From positions 1-50,489 of the forward strand of contig JAFYYJ010000024.1 of assembly GCA_017557605.1 (NCBI GenBank): DNA of 50,489 nucleotides, given 5' to 3'. The DNA comes from Salinivirgaceae bacterium (lineage in GTDB: Bacteria; Bacteroidota; Bacteroidia; Bacteroidales; SZUA-534). The translations under genes and the position numbers were made by a program. Under the pieces are notes generated by a model, which worked only from the letters and a program-made list of their open reading frames with translations, was not told where the DNA came from and made no database searches. Shown one piece after another: positions 34,929 through 44,318 of this stretch (the stretch's first letter is position 1; every line of letters starts with the position of its first letter).

Positions 34929-36401
34929 TCAGTTCTCTATAGCTTTTTCGTTCTCCGTCTCTTTCTTGTCGTCACTATAATAAACATCAATAGCGACAAG
35001 CAATGCGGTGAAGCCCCAAAACGGAACCGAGGCTTTATCGGTATCGAGAAAATCGTTCAGCACGCCGTGGAAATAGTAGGTAAAAAGTCCTACTATGGCC
35101 GCCAGACCAATGGTGTAGAGCATCGGATGGTTGGCGCGGGTGCGGCGAATGGCACGGAATCCAGTTATTATGGTGGCAACCATCACGGCCAAAAGAGTGA
35201 GCGGTCCTAGAACACCTTCCTCGGCAAGCGGACCAAGGTACTCGCTGTGAGCGTTACCCATATCGCCCTCGTTGGTACTGATAATGGTCTTTTCGTATGA
35301 GATTTGGAAAGGCGCGTAGTAGAACATATAAGTTCCAGGGCCCCAACCAAAAACAGGTCTTTCAAGAAACATTCGCCCGGCGCAGTTCCAACGGTTGATA
35401 CGTTCCATATTTGATGCGTCAGTCGATATGTTGGCCATCGACTGCAGATGCTCGACAAAATCGGTCGATGAATCCTGGTCGTTGGTTTTCAGGTCGCGCA
35501 TCAGCATATCGCCGAAAGTGAAAAAGCCTATCGTAGCAATGCCGATAATGGCTACAATGGTGGTTAATTTAATACGCAGCTTGTGGCAGCACCATATTCC
35601 GAAAGCGCCCACAAGGCTCAACCAGGCCGCGCGGGTGTATGAAAAAATGATGCCCACAATCAGCAGAATGGCCATAAACAGGAAGGTTGCCCGTTTGCGA
35701 GGGTCGATTAACTTACTGAACGCTAATGCAATGACCGGCGGGATATAGAACGCCAACAGAGCACCGTACGACGTATGGTCTTTGTAGAACGGATTGGCCG
35801 ACCAGTGGGCAATCTTCTCATCGAAAATGCCGTATTTGGCGTGGCGAACAAGCGCATATATAACCACAATGCAAAGTGCTATGGAATAGAGAATTACAAA
35901 TGTTTTGGCATTATTTTCGTCTTTCCTGAAAACCTGCGTCATAATGAAGTAAAGCGGAATGATGAACCATAGCCGCGACAGAAGGAACTTGAACGAAACA
36001 ATCGGGTCCTCGCTCATTACGCAGGTTATGAGCATCCACGCCAGATAGATATAAATGGTGATACTGACCGGATGCGTGAGTATGCGTTTGTCGAATCGTT
36101 TCTCACTGATAATCTTAAAGATGAAAAGCAGCATTATGCCCGCCAGCAGAGGTTCGGTTGGCAGGAACATATCAATGGGCAGTCCCTCAACCAACTCGCT
36201 CAGCGGAACTGAAAGCGGCGCTAAAAAGGCTATGACCAACAGCAGTTTGTCGAGCGCCAGAAAAGCACCGGCGACCAGAATGACCGCTATCGGCAGTACG
36301 CTCAACAGGTAGAATTCGTTGTAAATGCAGAACAGATTGAGTGCAAGAAACAACGCCGTGCAAGCGTAAACCCACCAGCCGTTTTTGAGCTGAAATTGCA
36401 A
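34929..36401 (-). CDS. O-antigen ligase/polymerase family membrane protein
   Basis: A 490-residue polytopic protein with about 12 hydrophobic segments and the Wzy_C-type periplasmic loop: ERINRWNCAGRMFLERPVFG, GWGPGTYM and NAHSEYLGPLAEEGVLG. Such proteins either polymerise O-units (Wzy) or transfer glycan to lipid A (WaaL), and sequence alone does not separate the two. It follows a Wzz-type gene by 3 bp in an operon. No glycosyltransferases lie nearby, so this pair works with genes elsewhere. Confidence 0.82.
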   Translation of the reverse strand: MQFQLKNGWWVYACTALFLALNLFCIYNEFYLLSVLPIAVILVAGAFLALDKLLLVIAFLAPLSVPLSELVEGLPIDMFLPTEPLLAGIMLLFIFKIISEKRFDKRILTHPVSITIYIYLAWMLITCVMSEDPIVSFKFLLSRLWFIIPLYFIMTQVFRKDENNAKTFVILYSIALCIVVIYALVRHAKYGIFDEKIAHWSANPFYKDHTSYGALLAFYIPPVIALAFSKLIDPRKRATFLFMAILLIVGIIFSYTRAAWLSLVGAFGIWCCHKLRIKLTTIVAIIGIATIGFFTFGDMLMRDLKTNDQDSSTDFVEHLQSMANISTDASNMERINRWNCAGRMFLERPVFGWGPGTYMFYYAPFQISYEKTIISTNEGDMGNAHSEYLGPLAEEGVLGPLTLLAVMVATIITGFRAIRRTRANHPMLYTIGLAAIVGLFTYYFHGVLNDFLDTDKASVPFWGFTALLVAIDVYYSDDKKETENEKAIEN

Positions 36402-36404
36402 GGT

Positions 36405-37433
36405 TTAGTTCTTTTTAAGGTAGTCGATGCGGCGGACAACTGCGTCGCGGATTATCATAAAGAGCATCAGCGCGATAACAGTGGTGATTGTCGATGTAAC
36501 GACAATCATCCAGCGCACCGGATATGCTTTCTTTTCCGACACGGTAGCCGGATTGACAATATATTTGTGCGGCAGATTCTGACGCGCATCCAATTGAGCC
36601 TCGGTGAGTTTGGTCTTCAAGCCAGCCAGACGCTCACGGTCAAGTTTCAGCTGACTGCTGATTCCTGCAAATGCGCCGCCCTCTTTTCCCAGCTCGTCGA
36701 GTCGTTTCTGGATATCGTTTGCCGCGCTTTTGTTGCCGCTACTCAGAGCAGCACCCAACGCATTCGACAGAGCTTCGGCTTGTTTCTCGTAATCGACGAT
36801 ACCTTTTTTGCGCATCTCGTTCAGAATCTGTTCCTGTTCCTCAATGTCTTCGCGCAACTCATTATATTCTTTCTCAACAAGTTGCATTGCCAAGATTGCT
36901 TTTGTGTGAAGCATATTGTTTCGCACGGTGTCCACCAAATTCGAAATCTCGTTGGCAATATCGGCAGCCAGTTTCGGGTCGGTATCCATTACCGAAATGC
37001 TGACCGACAGGAATTTAGTAGGTCTTATGACAATGTTTTTGCTGTATTTCTGATAGAGTTGAGTGTATGGATATTTCGAATCGGGCTTGATTTCGTAGTG
37101 GTTCATCAGGTCATATTTCTCGACAATGCGGCGGCGAATCTCGTCAGATTGCAGCACCTGCATCAGTTGGTCGAGCTCCTCGTCCTCGCCCAAGCGAAGC
37201 ACACTCTTCACCATACCCACCGATGATGTCGAAAGCAAGTCCTGCGACAGCGAACCGGCAGCTGTTGGGAACAAAATTACCTCCGATTTGTATCGTTCCG
37301 TCATACAAAGCGATACTATTGATGAGATGATTGCCGTAGCAAAACCAACGATGATAATCGCCCAACGGCGTTTCCAGAAATAAAGAATCAAGTCAACCGC
37401 ATCGAACTTGAACATGTTCTGATTTTCTTCCAT
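36405..37433 (-). CDS. wzz: Wzz-type chain-length determinant protein
   Basis: A 342-residue inner-membrane protein of the polysaccharide co-polymerase family. It has TM1 at about 24-47 (WAIIIVGFATAIISSIVSLC), a large periplasmic region with a long coiled coil (about 175-300, EKEYNELREDIEEQEQILNEM) and TM2 near the C-terminus with the proline-preceded signature (KAYPVRWMIVVTSTITTVIAL). There is no tyrosine-kinase domain. It controls polysaccharide chain length and is co-transcribed with the ligase/polymerase. A TACTTTTGC promoter lies upstream. Confidence 0.85.
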   Translation of the reverse strand: MEENQNMFKFDAVDLILYFWKRRWAIIIVGFATAIISSIVSLCMTERYKSEVILFPTAAGSLSQDLLSTSSVGMVKSVLRLGEDEELDQLMQVLQSDEIRRRIVEKYDLMNHYEIKPDSKYPYTQLYQKYSKNIVIRPTKFLSVSISVMDTDPKLAADIANEISNLVDTVRNNMLHTKAILAMQLVEKEYNELREDIEEQEQILNEMRKKGIVDYEKQAEALSNALGAALSSGNKSAANDIQKRLDELGKEGGAFAGISSQLKLDRERLAGLKTKLTEAQLDARQNLPHKYIVNPATVSEKKAYPVRWMIVVTSTITTVIALMLFMIIRDAVVRRIDYLKKN

Positions 37434-37453
37434 AATTTTTCGTTTTTAGAGCC

Positions 37454-37462
37454 GCAAAAGTA
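37454..37462 (-). promoter_or_regulatory. Promoter -7 element for the wzz operon
   Basis: Minus-strand TACTTTTGC matches TAnnTTTGC exactly, 20 bases before the ATG at 37433. Confidence 0.5.
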
Positions 37463-37561
37463 ATAAATATCAATTAAAAGTTAAGAAGTTTAGCGCTTCG
37501 CTGTTTAGAAGGTTGAGTTTAAGGCCGGAAAACTTCGCTGTTGAAGTCAAAATACTATCTA

Positions 37562-38926
37562 CTACAATTTTTCCACTTTCCCCACAAACAAGATAGCTCC
37601 AGTCTGCTTGTCACGAATAATGTAGGCAAACGGGCGATTGACATTGAACTCTATAGGAACCTCTACAGGGCCAACAACACCTGTTATCTCGAAAACAACC
37701 ACCGTCACAGCTGCAGCTTCGGTTCCGCTCTCATCAACGCTTATGTGCGAAAGTTGGAACGCATCGCTTACAAAGGCTTCTGTGTGCCCATTGCCCATTT
37801 TGCTCAAATCGGCAAGTGTTTTGCTAAACACATCAACCACACCTAACTGATTCATAATCTTAACCAAATTATGATTGAACTCCAAATCGAATTTTGGCAA
37901 ATGAACGTTTAAGCCTTTCCGTGACATTTTCCCCAATGCCGCATCGAAACGCGACTGACTCAACTGTCCAACGCATTGGTTGACACTTATACCGCTGTCG
38001 GGTAGAATAATATCCATACAAGTTGTGCCAGTGTATGGTAGCTCAGCCATTGTAAAAATGTCGGTCCTGACATAGTTGAAATACTCCTGCTGGTGCATCA
38101 TATCGACCTGTGACACTGCGCCGTCAGCATTGGTAAAGTCGGCTTTTTGTGTTGCATATTCTTCAAATTGGTTCTCCCAATCAGCCTTGAAATACAATGC
38201 GTTGGCTAATATGGTTATAGTCAGCGGGTCAAGGTCTCCTAGCATTTTCGGTATCATTCCGTGCGTTTTCTGGTTGCACCAGCCGTTCATAACGGCAAGC
38301 GAACTGTCTTTATTAGCAAAATTCAATGTTGCCGCCTCCGCATCAAAATATTGGTTACACAATTCGATATACTCTTTAAAAAGAGGGAAACAACTATCTG
38401 TCCAAATGGCATTGGCTGTCTCTATTGTCTGCTGAAAAGCTCCTTCTGCATACTCGCTCACTTGTGCGCTTTTGTTAGCATACTCACTGTTCAGCGCATC
38501 CCAATCCGAAATAACCTTCCGGCAATAGTTGTTCAGTTCATCGATTGACTTTGAGCCATATCCAAATGCATCGATAATTTGCTTACGACTGTTTCCGTCA
38601 GCGCCGTTGGCCAACATTGCGAATGCCATCTGAACGCTTATGGGCGACAGAAAGAAATTGCCGTCGGCCTCATTATTCAACTGTTTGACAATATTGAACG
38701 TGAAATCGCCTTCAGTTTGCGCGTCAATCATACATAATTCAACTGCAACTTCATCCGGACTATCTGGAATCTCACACCAAAACGGCGGAATCGTATCAGT
38801 GTTGATTTCGTGCGATGTAGTGTCAGTTGTTGGCACTGGTTCTGGTTGCGGTTCATTGTTATTGTCTTTGTCGCAAGCTATCGCGGCAAGCAAAACAATT
38901 GAAAATGAGGCGATTATCTTTTTCAT
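37562..38926 (-). CDS. Serpin lipoprotein (protease inhibitor)
   Basis: A 454-residue protein. A lipoprotein signal (lipobox IAC, Cys 18) and a Pro/Asp/Thr linker lead to a full serpin fold from about residue 75 (GNFFLSPISVQMAFAMLANGA; ANALYFKADW; ELPYTG; LPKFDLEF; ending NRPFAYIIRDKQTGAILFVGKV). The reactive-centre hinge reads DESGTEAAAVT, the small-residue pattern of inhibitory serpins. Counting from it puts the scissile region at about EIT-GV, with small/aliphatic P1 candidates that suggest elastase-like targets. It may protect the cell surface from host or rival proteases, as known for other Bacteroidota serpins. Confidence 0.9.
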   Translation of the reverse strand: MKKIIASFSIVLLAAIACDKDNNNEPQPEPVPTTDTTSHEINTDTIPPFWCEIPDSPDEVAVELCMIDAQTEGDFTFNIVKQLNNEADGNFFLSPISVQMAFAMLANGADGNSRKQIIDAFGYGSKSIDELNNYCRKVISDWDALNSEYANKSAQVSEYAEGAFQQTIETANAIWTDSCFPLFKEYIELCNQYFDAEAATLNFANKDSSLAVMNGWCNQKTHGMIPKMLGDLDPLTITILANALYFKADWENQFEEYATQKADFTNADGAVSQVDMMHQQEYFNYVRTDIFTMAELPYTGTTCMDIILPDSGISVNQCVGQLSQSRFDAALGKMSRKGLNVHLPKFDLEFNHNLVKIMNQLGVVDVFSKTLADLSKMGNGHTEAFVSDAFQLSHISVDESGTEAAAVTVVVFEITGVVGPVEVPIEFNVNRPFAYIIRDKQTGAILFVGKVEKL

Positions 38927-38939
38927 AGCTGAATATGTA

Positions 38940-39010
38940 TGAGTAATGTGTAAAGTGTATTGAGCAATAATTTTCCCCTTACTCTTTACACTTTACTCTC
39001 TACACTTCTC
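38940..39010. repeat. Low-complexity intergenic tract with inverted GTGTAAAG/CTTTACAC
   Basis: Repeated words such as CTTTACACTTTACTCTCTACAC fill the gap between the serpin and cyclophilin genes, and the GTGTAAAG and CTTTACAC copies could pair. Similar wording occurs near 29055-29085. Confidence 0.45.
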
Positions 39011-39015
39011 TTTTG

Positions 39016-39477
39016 TCACTCTTCCACAACAACAATTTTCTCAATCTTGTCGCCGGGACGAATGGCGTCAATAACATCCAAGCCTTCGTAAACCTTGCCA
39101 AAGCAAGTGTGAACACCGTCAAGGTGCTGTGTGTTCTCACGATTGTGGCAGATGAAGAACTGCGAACCGCCAGTGTCTTTACCTGCGTGCGCCATTGAGA
39201 GAACGCCACGGTCGTGATACTGATTGCCAGCGTGTGTCTCACATTTGATGCTGTAGCCCGGACCGCCTGTTCCGATGCGTGGGTCACCCGGATTGCGAGA
39301 ATACGGACATCCGCCCTGAATGACAAAATTCGGAATTACGCGGTGGAAAGTGAGCCCGTCATAGAAGCCTTCTTTCGCAAGTTTGACAAAGTTATTAACC
39401 GTGTTCGGGACGTCGTTTTCGTAGAATTTTACTTTCATCACGCCCTTTGCTGTGTGAATTTCTGCTGTTAATGCCAT
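39016..39477 (-). CDS. Cyclophilin-type peptidyl-prolyl cis-trans isomerase
   Basis: A 153-residue cytoplasmic cyclophilin without signal peptide. The active-site segment [28 protein letters not shown] (Gln and Phe of the active site) and [11 protein letters not shown] are conserved. The gene is single, with a TATCTTCGC promoter-like element about 25 bases upstream. Confidence 0.93.
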   Translation of the reverse strand: MALTAEIHTAKGVMKVKFYENDVPNTVNNFVKLAKEGFYDGLTFHRVIPNFVIQGGCPYSRNPGDPRIGTGGPGYSIKCETHAGNQYHDRGVLSMAHAGKDTGGSQFFICHNRENTQHLDGVHTCFGKVYEGLDVIDAIRPGDKIEKIVVVEE

Positions 39478-39501
39478 AATGTTTGTGAATTAATATATGT
39501 T

Positions 39502-39510
39502 GCGAAGATA
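39502..39510 (-). promoter_or_regulatory. -7-like element for the cyclophilin gene
   Basis: Minus-strand TATCTTCGC, one mismatch to TAnnTTTGC, 24 bases before the ATG. Confidence 0.35.
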
Positions 39511-39570
39511 GCGAAAAAGAATAATTTTGTCATTGGTTTTCCGTTAGGATAATCAGCTAAATTATTTCAA

Positions 39571-40083
39571 ATGCAAATTTCGCACAGAATCTGTCGCTTT
39601 ATTGTTGTAGCAACCTTAATTATTGCTGCTCAGATTGTTAACGCGCAAAGCTGTCAGTACGAGAAAAATATTATCGACGCCCTGACTGAAGCGCGCATCA
39701 AGGTTACGCAACCCATAACGTTGGCCAAGATGAACAACAACCCGCTGTATTTCAAGGCTCAAAGCGTAGGTATGCGCTATCGGTTTCTGAAAATGAAATA
39801 TTACAAATACGAAGACTTTACGATAAACGAGGAGCGCGAAATAGCCTTTCTGCTGTCGAACAACGAGGAGATTGTCATCAAGCCGCGAGCCACAGCCAAA
39901 GAGTCAAGTGGTGAAACCATGGCGTCGCAGATTGTATATCCGCTAAGCGCCGACCAGTACGAGAAACTGAAACGCTTCCCGATAACTTCGTTCAAATACT
40001 ACATCGCATCGGACCTTTTCGAGATTCCGATTAAGGAGTCGAAACAGACGAAAATAATGGAAATTCTGGGCTGCATTGACTGA
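39571..40083 (+). CDS. Secreted protein of unknown function
   Basis: A 170-residue protein with a signal peptide (MQISHRICRFIVVATLIIAAQIVNA, cleavage before QSC). The mature part is mixed alpha/beta, with two Cys at the ends (QSCQYE and ILGCID) that could form a disulfide. I recognise no family. It precedes rel by about 135 bp and is probably transcribed separately, since rel has its own -7 element. Confidence 0.7.
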   Translation: MQISHRICRFIVVATLIIAAQIVNAQSCQYEKNIIDALTEARIKVTQPITLAKMNNNPLYFKAQSVGMRYRFLKMKYYKYEDFTINEEREIAFLLSNNEEIVIKPRATAKESSGETMASQIVYPLSADQYEKLKRFPITSFKYYIASDLFEIPIKESKQTKIMEILGCID

Positions 40084-40179
40084 GACAGCCTGCCGGCAAT
40101 GCGCCCAATCCGACAAAAACCCCAATACGTAACCGCTATAGCAATGCTATTTCGATAATCGTCTGTTCCCAAAAAAAAC

Positions 40180-40187
40180 TACTTTTG
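40180..40187 (+). promoter_or_regulatory. Promoter -7 element for rel
   Basis: TACTTTTG matches TAnnTTTG exactly, 32 bases before the ATG at 40220. Confidence 0.45.
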
Positions 40188-40219
40188 AAGGTTTTTTAAA
40201 ACGATAAAAACTGACGATT

Positions 40220-42433
40220 ATGAGTGGCAACATATCAGAATTCTCGGCTGAGGAAAAACAACTGATTCAAGACCATTTCCAAGATTTGCTTGCGTCGGCG
40301 CGGCTGTCGCAAAGTCCTGAAGACCAGGCGTTGATAACCAAAGCCTTCAACCTGGCCAACGGCGCCCACGACAAAATGCGCCGCAAATCGGGCGAGCCGT
40401 ACATTCTGCACCCGATAGCCGTCGCCAAAATAGCGACCACCGAAATCGGGCTGGGAACCAACTCAATAGTGTCGGCGCTGCTGCACGATGTGGTTGAGGA
40501 CACCGATTTTACCGTCGACGACATCCGCATGCAGTTTGGCGAAAAGGTGGCCAACATTGTCGACGGCCTGACCAAGATTGCCGGCGTGTTCGACGGGCAG
40601 AGCGACCTTCAGGCTGAGAACTTCAAAAAGATAATAATGACCATGTCGAACGACCTGCGCGTCATTTTCATCAAGCTGGCCGACCGCCTTCACAACATGC
40701 GCACCCTCGACAGCATGCCACCCAACAAGCAACTAAAAATATCAAGCGAGACATTATATATATATGCGCCGCTGGCTCATAGGCTCGGTCTGTATTCGAT
40801 TAAAACCGAACTTGAAGACTTGTGTCTGAAATACCACCACCCTATTGAATACCGCCGCATTGCCGAATTTATCAAGACAAGCGAGAGCAAACGGTTCACC
40901 TACATCAACAAATTCTCGCTTCCGATAACCGCACGGCTCAATGCCGAAAAATACACCTATGAGATAACCGGACGGCCAAAATCAATCTACTCCATTTGGC
41001 ACAAAATGGAGACGAAAAAGGTGTCGCTCGACGAGATTTACGACCTGTTCGCCATACGCATCATCTTCGACCCCGACCCCAACCTGCCTGAGAAAGCGCA
41101 GTGCTGGGCCATATACTCAATAATCACAGACATATATGCCCCGCGCCCCGACCGGCTCCGCGACTGGATTAGCAAGCCCAAGTCGAACGGCTATGAGGCA
41201 CTTCACACCACGGTTATGGGCCCGGGCGGACAATGGGTTGAGGTGCAGATTCGCTCGCGCCGCATGAATGAGATTGCCGAGCGTGGATACGCCGCACACT
41301 GGAAATACAAGGAGAACACAACATCGGAGAACGAACTCGACAAGTGGATTTTCGAGATTCGCAAACAGCTTGAGGACCCCAAAACCGACGCTTTCGACTT
41401 CCTCGACGAGTTCAAACTCAACCTTTTCGCGTCGGAAATCACAGTATTCACGCCCAAAGGCGAATCGATAACGCTTCCTTCGAAATCGACTGTTTTGGAT
41501 TTCGCCTTCGAGATTCACTCTGAAGTTGGATTCCACGCCTACGGAGCCAAAGTGAACCACAAGCTTGTCGCTCTGAATCAGGAACTTAACGCTGGTGACC
41601 AGATAGAGATTCTAACATCGGAGAAACAGCTACCCGACGCCGACTGGGTTAACTACGTGTCAACGGCTAAGGCGCGCAACGCCATAAAAAACTACTTCAA
41701 AGACCAGCGCCGCAACGTTGCCACCGACGGCAAGGTTCACCTCGAATGGCTGCTTGAGCAATGCCACATGCAAATAAGCTCGAACATAATCCGCAAACTG
41801 AGCAACCACTATCAGTCGAAAAACAAAGACGAGCTGTATTACAAGCTGGGACTCAACAAGATATCAACAGATGAGTTCCGCAAAATAATGGAGACGCGCT
41901 CACAAAGCAAATGGATGAAATTCTGGAGCATATCGCGGAGCAAAAACAACAACCCGACGGAGAAATTCGACAAGTCAAAGCCGCTGATTGTAGACGACGG
42001 CACGCAAGGCTACCAGATTGCCACATGCTGCAACCCAATCCCAGGCGACGATGTGATAGGCTACCGACTAACTGATAATGAGCTTGTTATCCACAGCACG
42101 TCGTGCCCCAACGCCATACGCCTCAACTCAAGCGACAGCTCGAACGTGGTGAAAGTGGAATGGCGCAGCCACAAACTTATGGCTTTCCTTGGCCGCCTGC
42201 GGATAAAAGGCGTCTACAGCCCCGATGCCATTAACGAGGTTACAAAGGTGATTACCAATAAGTTGGATGTGAACTTGCGGTCGATAAACATCGATTGCCA
42301 CGACGGCATTTTTGAAGGTAAAATCGATGTATATGTCCACAACAACGATTTTCTGACCGAACTGATAAACAAACTGAGCAAGATTAAAGAAGTGTCGCAC
42401 GTGACACGCGATATTCTTGAGAATAAGAATTGA
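40220..42433 (+). CDS. rel: Bifunctional (p)ppGpp synthetase/hydrolase (RelA/SpoT)
   Basis: A 737-residue long RSH protein. The HD hydrolase domain is intact (LLHDVVEDTD, His 89-Asp 90, and KLADRLHNMRTL). The synthetase domain follows (about 240-360, GYEALHTTVMG, EVQIRS), then TGS (about 400-465, EITVFTPKGESITLP) and a C-terminal ACT domain (about 665-737). Both catalytic halves appear functional, so this may be the only stringent-response enzyme of the cell. Its stop overlaps the TTG upstream of miaB, and miaB starts 17 bases later, suggesting co-transcription. Confidence 0.94.
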   Translation: MSGNISEFSAEEKQLIQDHFQDLLASARLSQSPEDQALITKAFNLANGAHDKMRRKSGEPYILHPIAVAKIATTEIGLGTNSIVSALLHDVVEDTDFTVDDIRMQFGEKVANIVDGLTKIAGVFDGQSDLQAENFKKIIMTMSNDLRVIFIKLADRLHNMRTLDSMPPNKQLKISSETLYIYAPLAHRLGLYSIKTELEDLCLKYHHPIEYRRIAEFIKTSESKRFTYINKFSLPITARLNAEKYTYEITGRPKSIYSIWHKMETKKVSLDEIYDLFAIRIIFDPDPNLPEKAQCWAIYSIITDIYAPRPDRLRDWISKPKSNGYEALHTTVMGPGGQWVEVQIRSRRMNEIAERGYAAHWKYKENTTSENELDKWIFEIRKQLEDPKTDAFDFLDEFKLNLFASEITVFTPKGESITLPSKSTVLDFAFEIHSEVGFHAYGAKVNHKLVALNQELNAGDQIEILTSEKQLPDADWVNYVSTAKARNAIKNYFKDQRRNVATDGKVHLEWLLEQCHMQISSNIIRKLSNHYQSKNKDELYYKLGLNKISTDEFRKIMETRSQSKWMKFWSISRSKNNNPTEKFDKSKPLIVDDGTQGYQIATCCNPIPGDDVIGYRLTDNELVIHSTSCPNAIRLNSSDSSNVVKVEWRSHKLMAFLGRLRIKGVYSPDAINEVTKVITNKLDVNLRSINIDCHDGIFEGKIDVYVHNNDFLTELINKLSKIKEVSHVTRDILENKN

Positions 42434-42450
42434 AACACAATAAGATACCA

Positions 42451-43770
42451 ATGAAGAAACTATATATAGAGACTTATGGCTGCCAGATGAATGTGGCCGA
42501 CAGCGAAGTTGTTGCCGCTATTATGGAACCGGCTCAATATGAAATCACTCACGAACGCGACAATGCCGACCTTATTCTGCTCAATACTTGCTCTATACGC
42601 GACAATGCCGAGCAACGCATCTGGGCGAAACTTGAGAACCTGCAGCTGCAAAAACGCAAACAACCCAAACTGCTTGTGGGCGTTATCGGCTGTATGGCTG
42701 AACGGCTTGGCGAGGAATTGCTGAAAACCCAAACCGTTGACATTGTTGCTGGTCCCGACTCGTATCAGTTTATGCCACTGTTGGTTGCTAAAGCAGAGAA
42801 AGGCGAAAAGGCTATTGACACAAATTTGTCGGAAACCGAGACATACGCCGGCATCTGCCCTACACGCATTGCCACCAATGGTGTTTCGGCTTTTGTGAGC
42901 ATAATGCGCGGCTGCAACAATTTCTGCTCATACTGCATTGTGCCTTACACACGCGGACGCGAGCGCAGCCGCGACATTGCCGACATTATGAACGAAATGG
43001 CCGACCTTCAGCAAAAAGGTTACAAGGAAGTTACTCTGCTCGGGCAGAACGTCAACTCATACAAGTTTGTGCAGGACGGACACGAAATAAAATTTCCCGA
43101 ACTGCTTGACACAGTGGCTGCTAAGTTTCCCGAAATCAGAATCCGTTTCTCGACAAGCCACCCGAAAGATATGGCCGACGAGACACTGCAAGTAATTGCA
43201 AAACACCACAATATCTGCAAGCACATTCACCTGCCCGTGCAAAGCGGCAGCAACGCCATTCTGCAAGCCATGAACCGCAAATACACACGTGAGTGGTATA
43301 TGGAGCGCATTGAGGCCATACGCCGCATTGTGCCCGAATGTGCGATAACCACCGATGTTTTCTGCGGATTCCACAACGAAACCGAAGAAGACCAGCAACT
43401 TACACTAGACCTGATTAGCTGGGCTAAATTCGATTCGGCCTTTATGTTCAAATACTCTGAACGTCCTGGCACACGCGCTGCCAAATTTATGCCCGACAAC
43501 ATTCCTGAAGATGTAAAAGTGGCTCGTCTTCAGCAGATTATTGAGTTGCAGAACAAGCTGTCGGAAGAATCGAACAAACGGGATATTGGAAAGACATTCG
43601 AAGTGCTTGTGGAGGGCCCCAGCAAACGCTCCGACGCCGAATGGTGCGGACGCAGCTCACAAAACAAAATGATAGTTTTCCCCGCAAGCGGCCAGAAACC
43701 CGGCGACTACGTAAATGTGAAGGTTGAGAGCTGCACATCGGCAACACTGCTTGGAAAAATAGTTCAGTAA
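42451..43770 (+). CDS. miaB: tRNA 2-methylthio-N6-isopentenyladenosine synthase
   Basis: A 439-residue radical-SAM methylthiotransferase that modifies A37 in tRNA. The N-terminal cluster cysteines are Cys 11 (YGCQMN), Cys 47 (LNTCS) and Cys 81 (IGCMAE); the radical-SAM motif CNNFCSYC gives Cys 155, 159 and 162; a TRAM domain closes the protein. ATG 42451 starts at the usual MKKLYIETYGCQMN; the open frame extends to TTG 42430 inside the rel stop. It converges with the DUF4340 gene 2 bp away. Confidence 0.94.
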   Translation: MKKLYIETYGCQMNVADSEVVAAIMEPAQYEITHERDNADLILLNTCSIRDNAEQRIWAKLENLQLQKRKQPKLLVGVIGCMAERLGEELLKTQTVDIVAGPDSYQFMPLLVAKAEKGEKAIDTNLSETETYAGICPTRIATNGVSAFVSIMRGCNNFCSYCIVPYTRGRERSRDIADIMNEMADLQQKGYKEVTLLGQNVNSYKFVQDGHEIKFPELLDTVAAKFPEIRIRFSTSHPKDMADETLQVIAKHHNICKHIHLPVQSGSNAILQAMNRKYTREWYMERIEAIRRIVPECAITTDVFCGFHNETEEDQQLTLDLISWAKFDSAFMFKYSERPGTRAAKFMPDNIPEDVKVARLQQIIELQNKLSEESNKRDIGKTFEVLVEGPSKRSDAEWCGRSSQNKMIVFPASGQKPGDYVNVKVESCTSATLLGKIVQ

Positions 43771-43772
43771 CC

Positions 43773-44318
43773 TTAGTACTTGCGCACCCAAGCGTCAAAG
43801 CCGCCGCTGAGTGCCGGACCCAAATAGCCGTCAACCTTGTAGATGCGGCTGTCGCCCGCATTGCGGATATAACAACTAATTTCCTGAGTCTGAGCGTCAA
43901 AATCGGTATTCCCGAAATAGAAATCGGCAAGCGTTTTCTTTTTGCCACGCACAATCACTCGTGTTGCAATAGAGTCAACAACGCCATATTGTTCCCAAAC
44001 ATTTTCCGAGTTTGACATTTGTCTTATAGCTTGAACTCCGGCCAAATACGCAAGCAAACTTTCAACTTTCCGACTATTGGCCTCCATTGCGCCCGACGGC
44101 ACAACTACCTTCCACTCATCGCCTTCACGCTCGAATTCAAGCGCAAGTTCGTCCTTTGGCTTCAAAATACTGATTGATTGCACTTTGTCTACATCAACAG
44201 AAATAACAAAACGACGGAACGAACGGTCGGTTGAACGGTCGGCAAGAATTGCGAACACCGCCGCACACAAAAGTACAACTATCAGTGATACAATAACATA
44301 TGGGCGCTTATTCGACAT
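43773..44318 (-). CDS. DUF4340-like membrane-anchored protein
   Basis: A 181-residue protein with one N-terminal TM helix (PYVIVSLIVVLLCAAVFAIL) and a beta-rich extracytoplasmic domain (WKVVVPSGAMEANSRKVESLLAYLAG, DFYFGN). It fits the DUF4340 family, which usually follows a GldG-like gene. The start codon lies within the end of gldG (11-bp overlap). It is probably an accessory subunit of the same ABC transporter. Confidence 0.7.
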   Translation of the reverse strand: MSNKRPYVIVSLIVVLLCAAVFAILADRSTDRSFRRFVISVDVDKVQSISILKPKDELALEFEREGDEWKVVVPSGAMEANSRKVESLLAYLAGVQAIRQMSNSENVWEQYGVVDSIATRVIVRGKKKTLADFYFGNTDFDAQTQEISCYIRNAGDSRIYKVDGYLGPALSGGFDAWVRKY

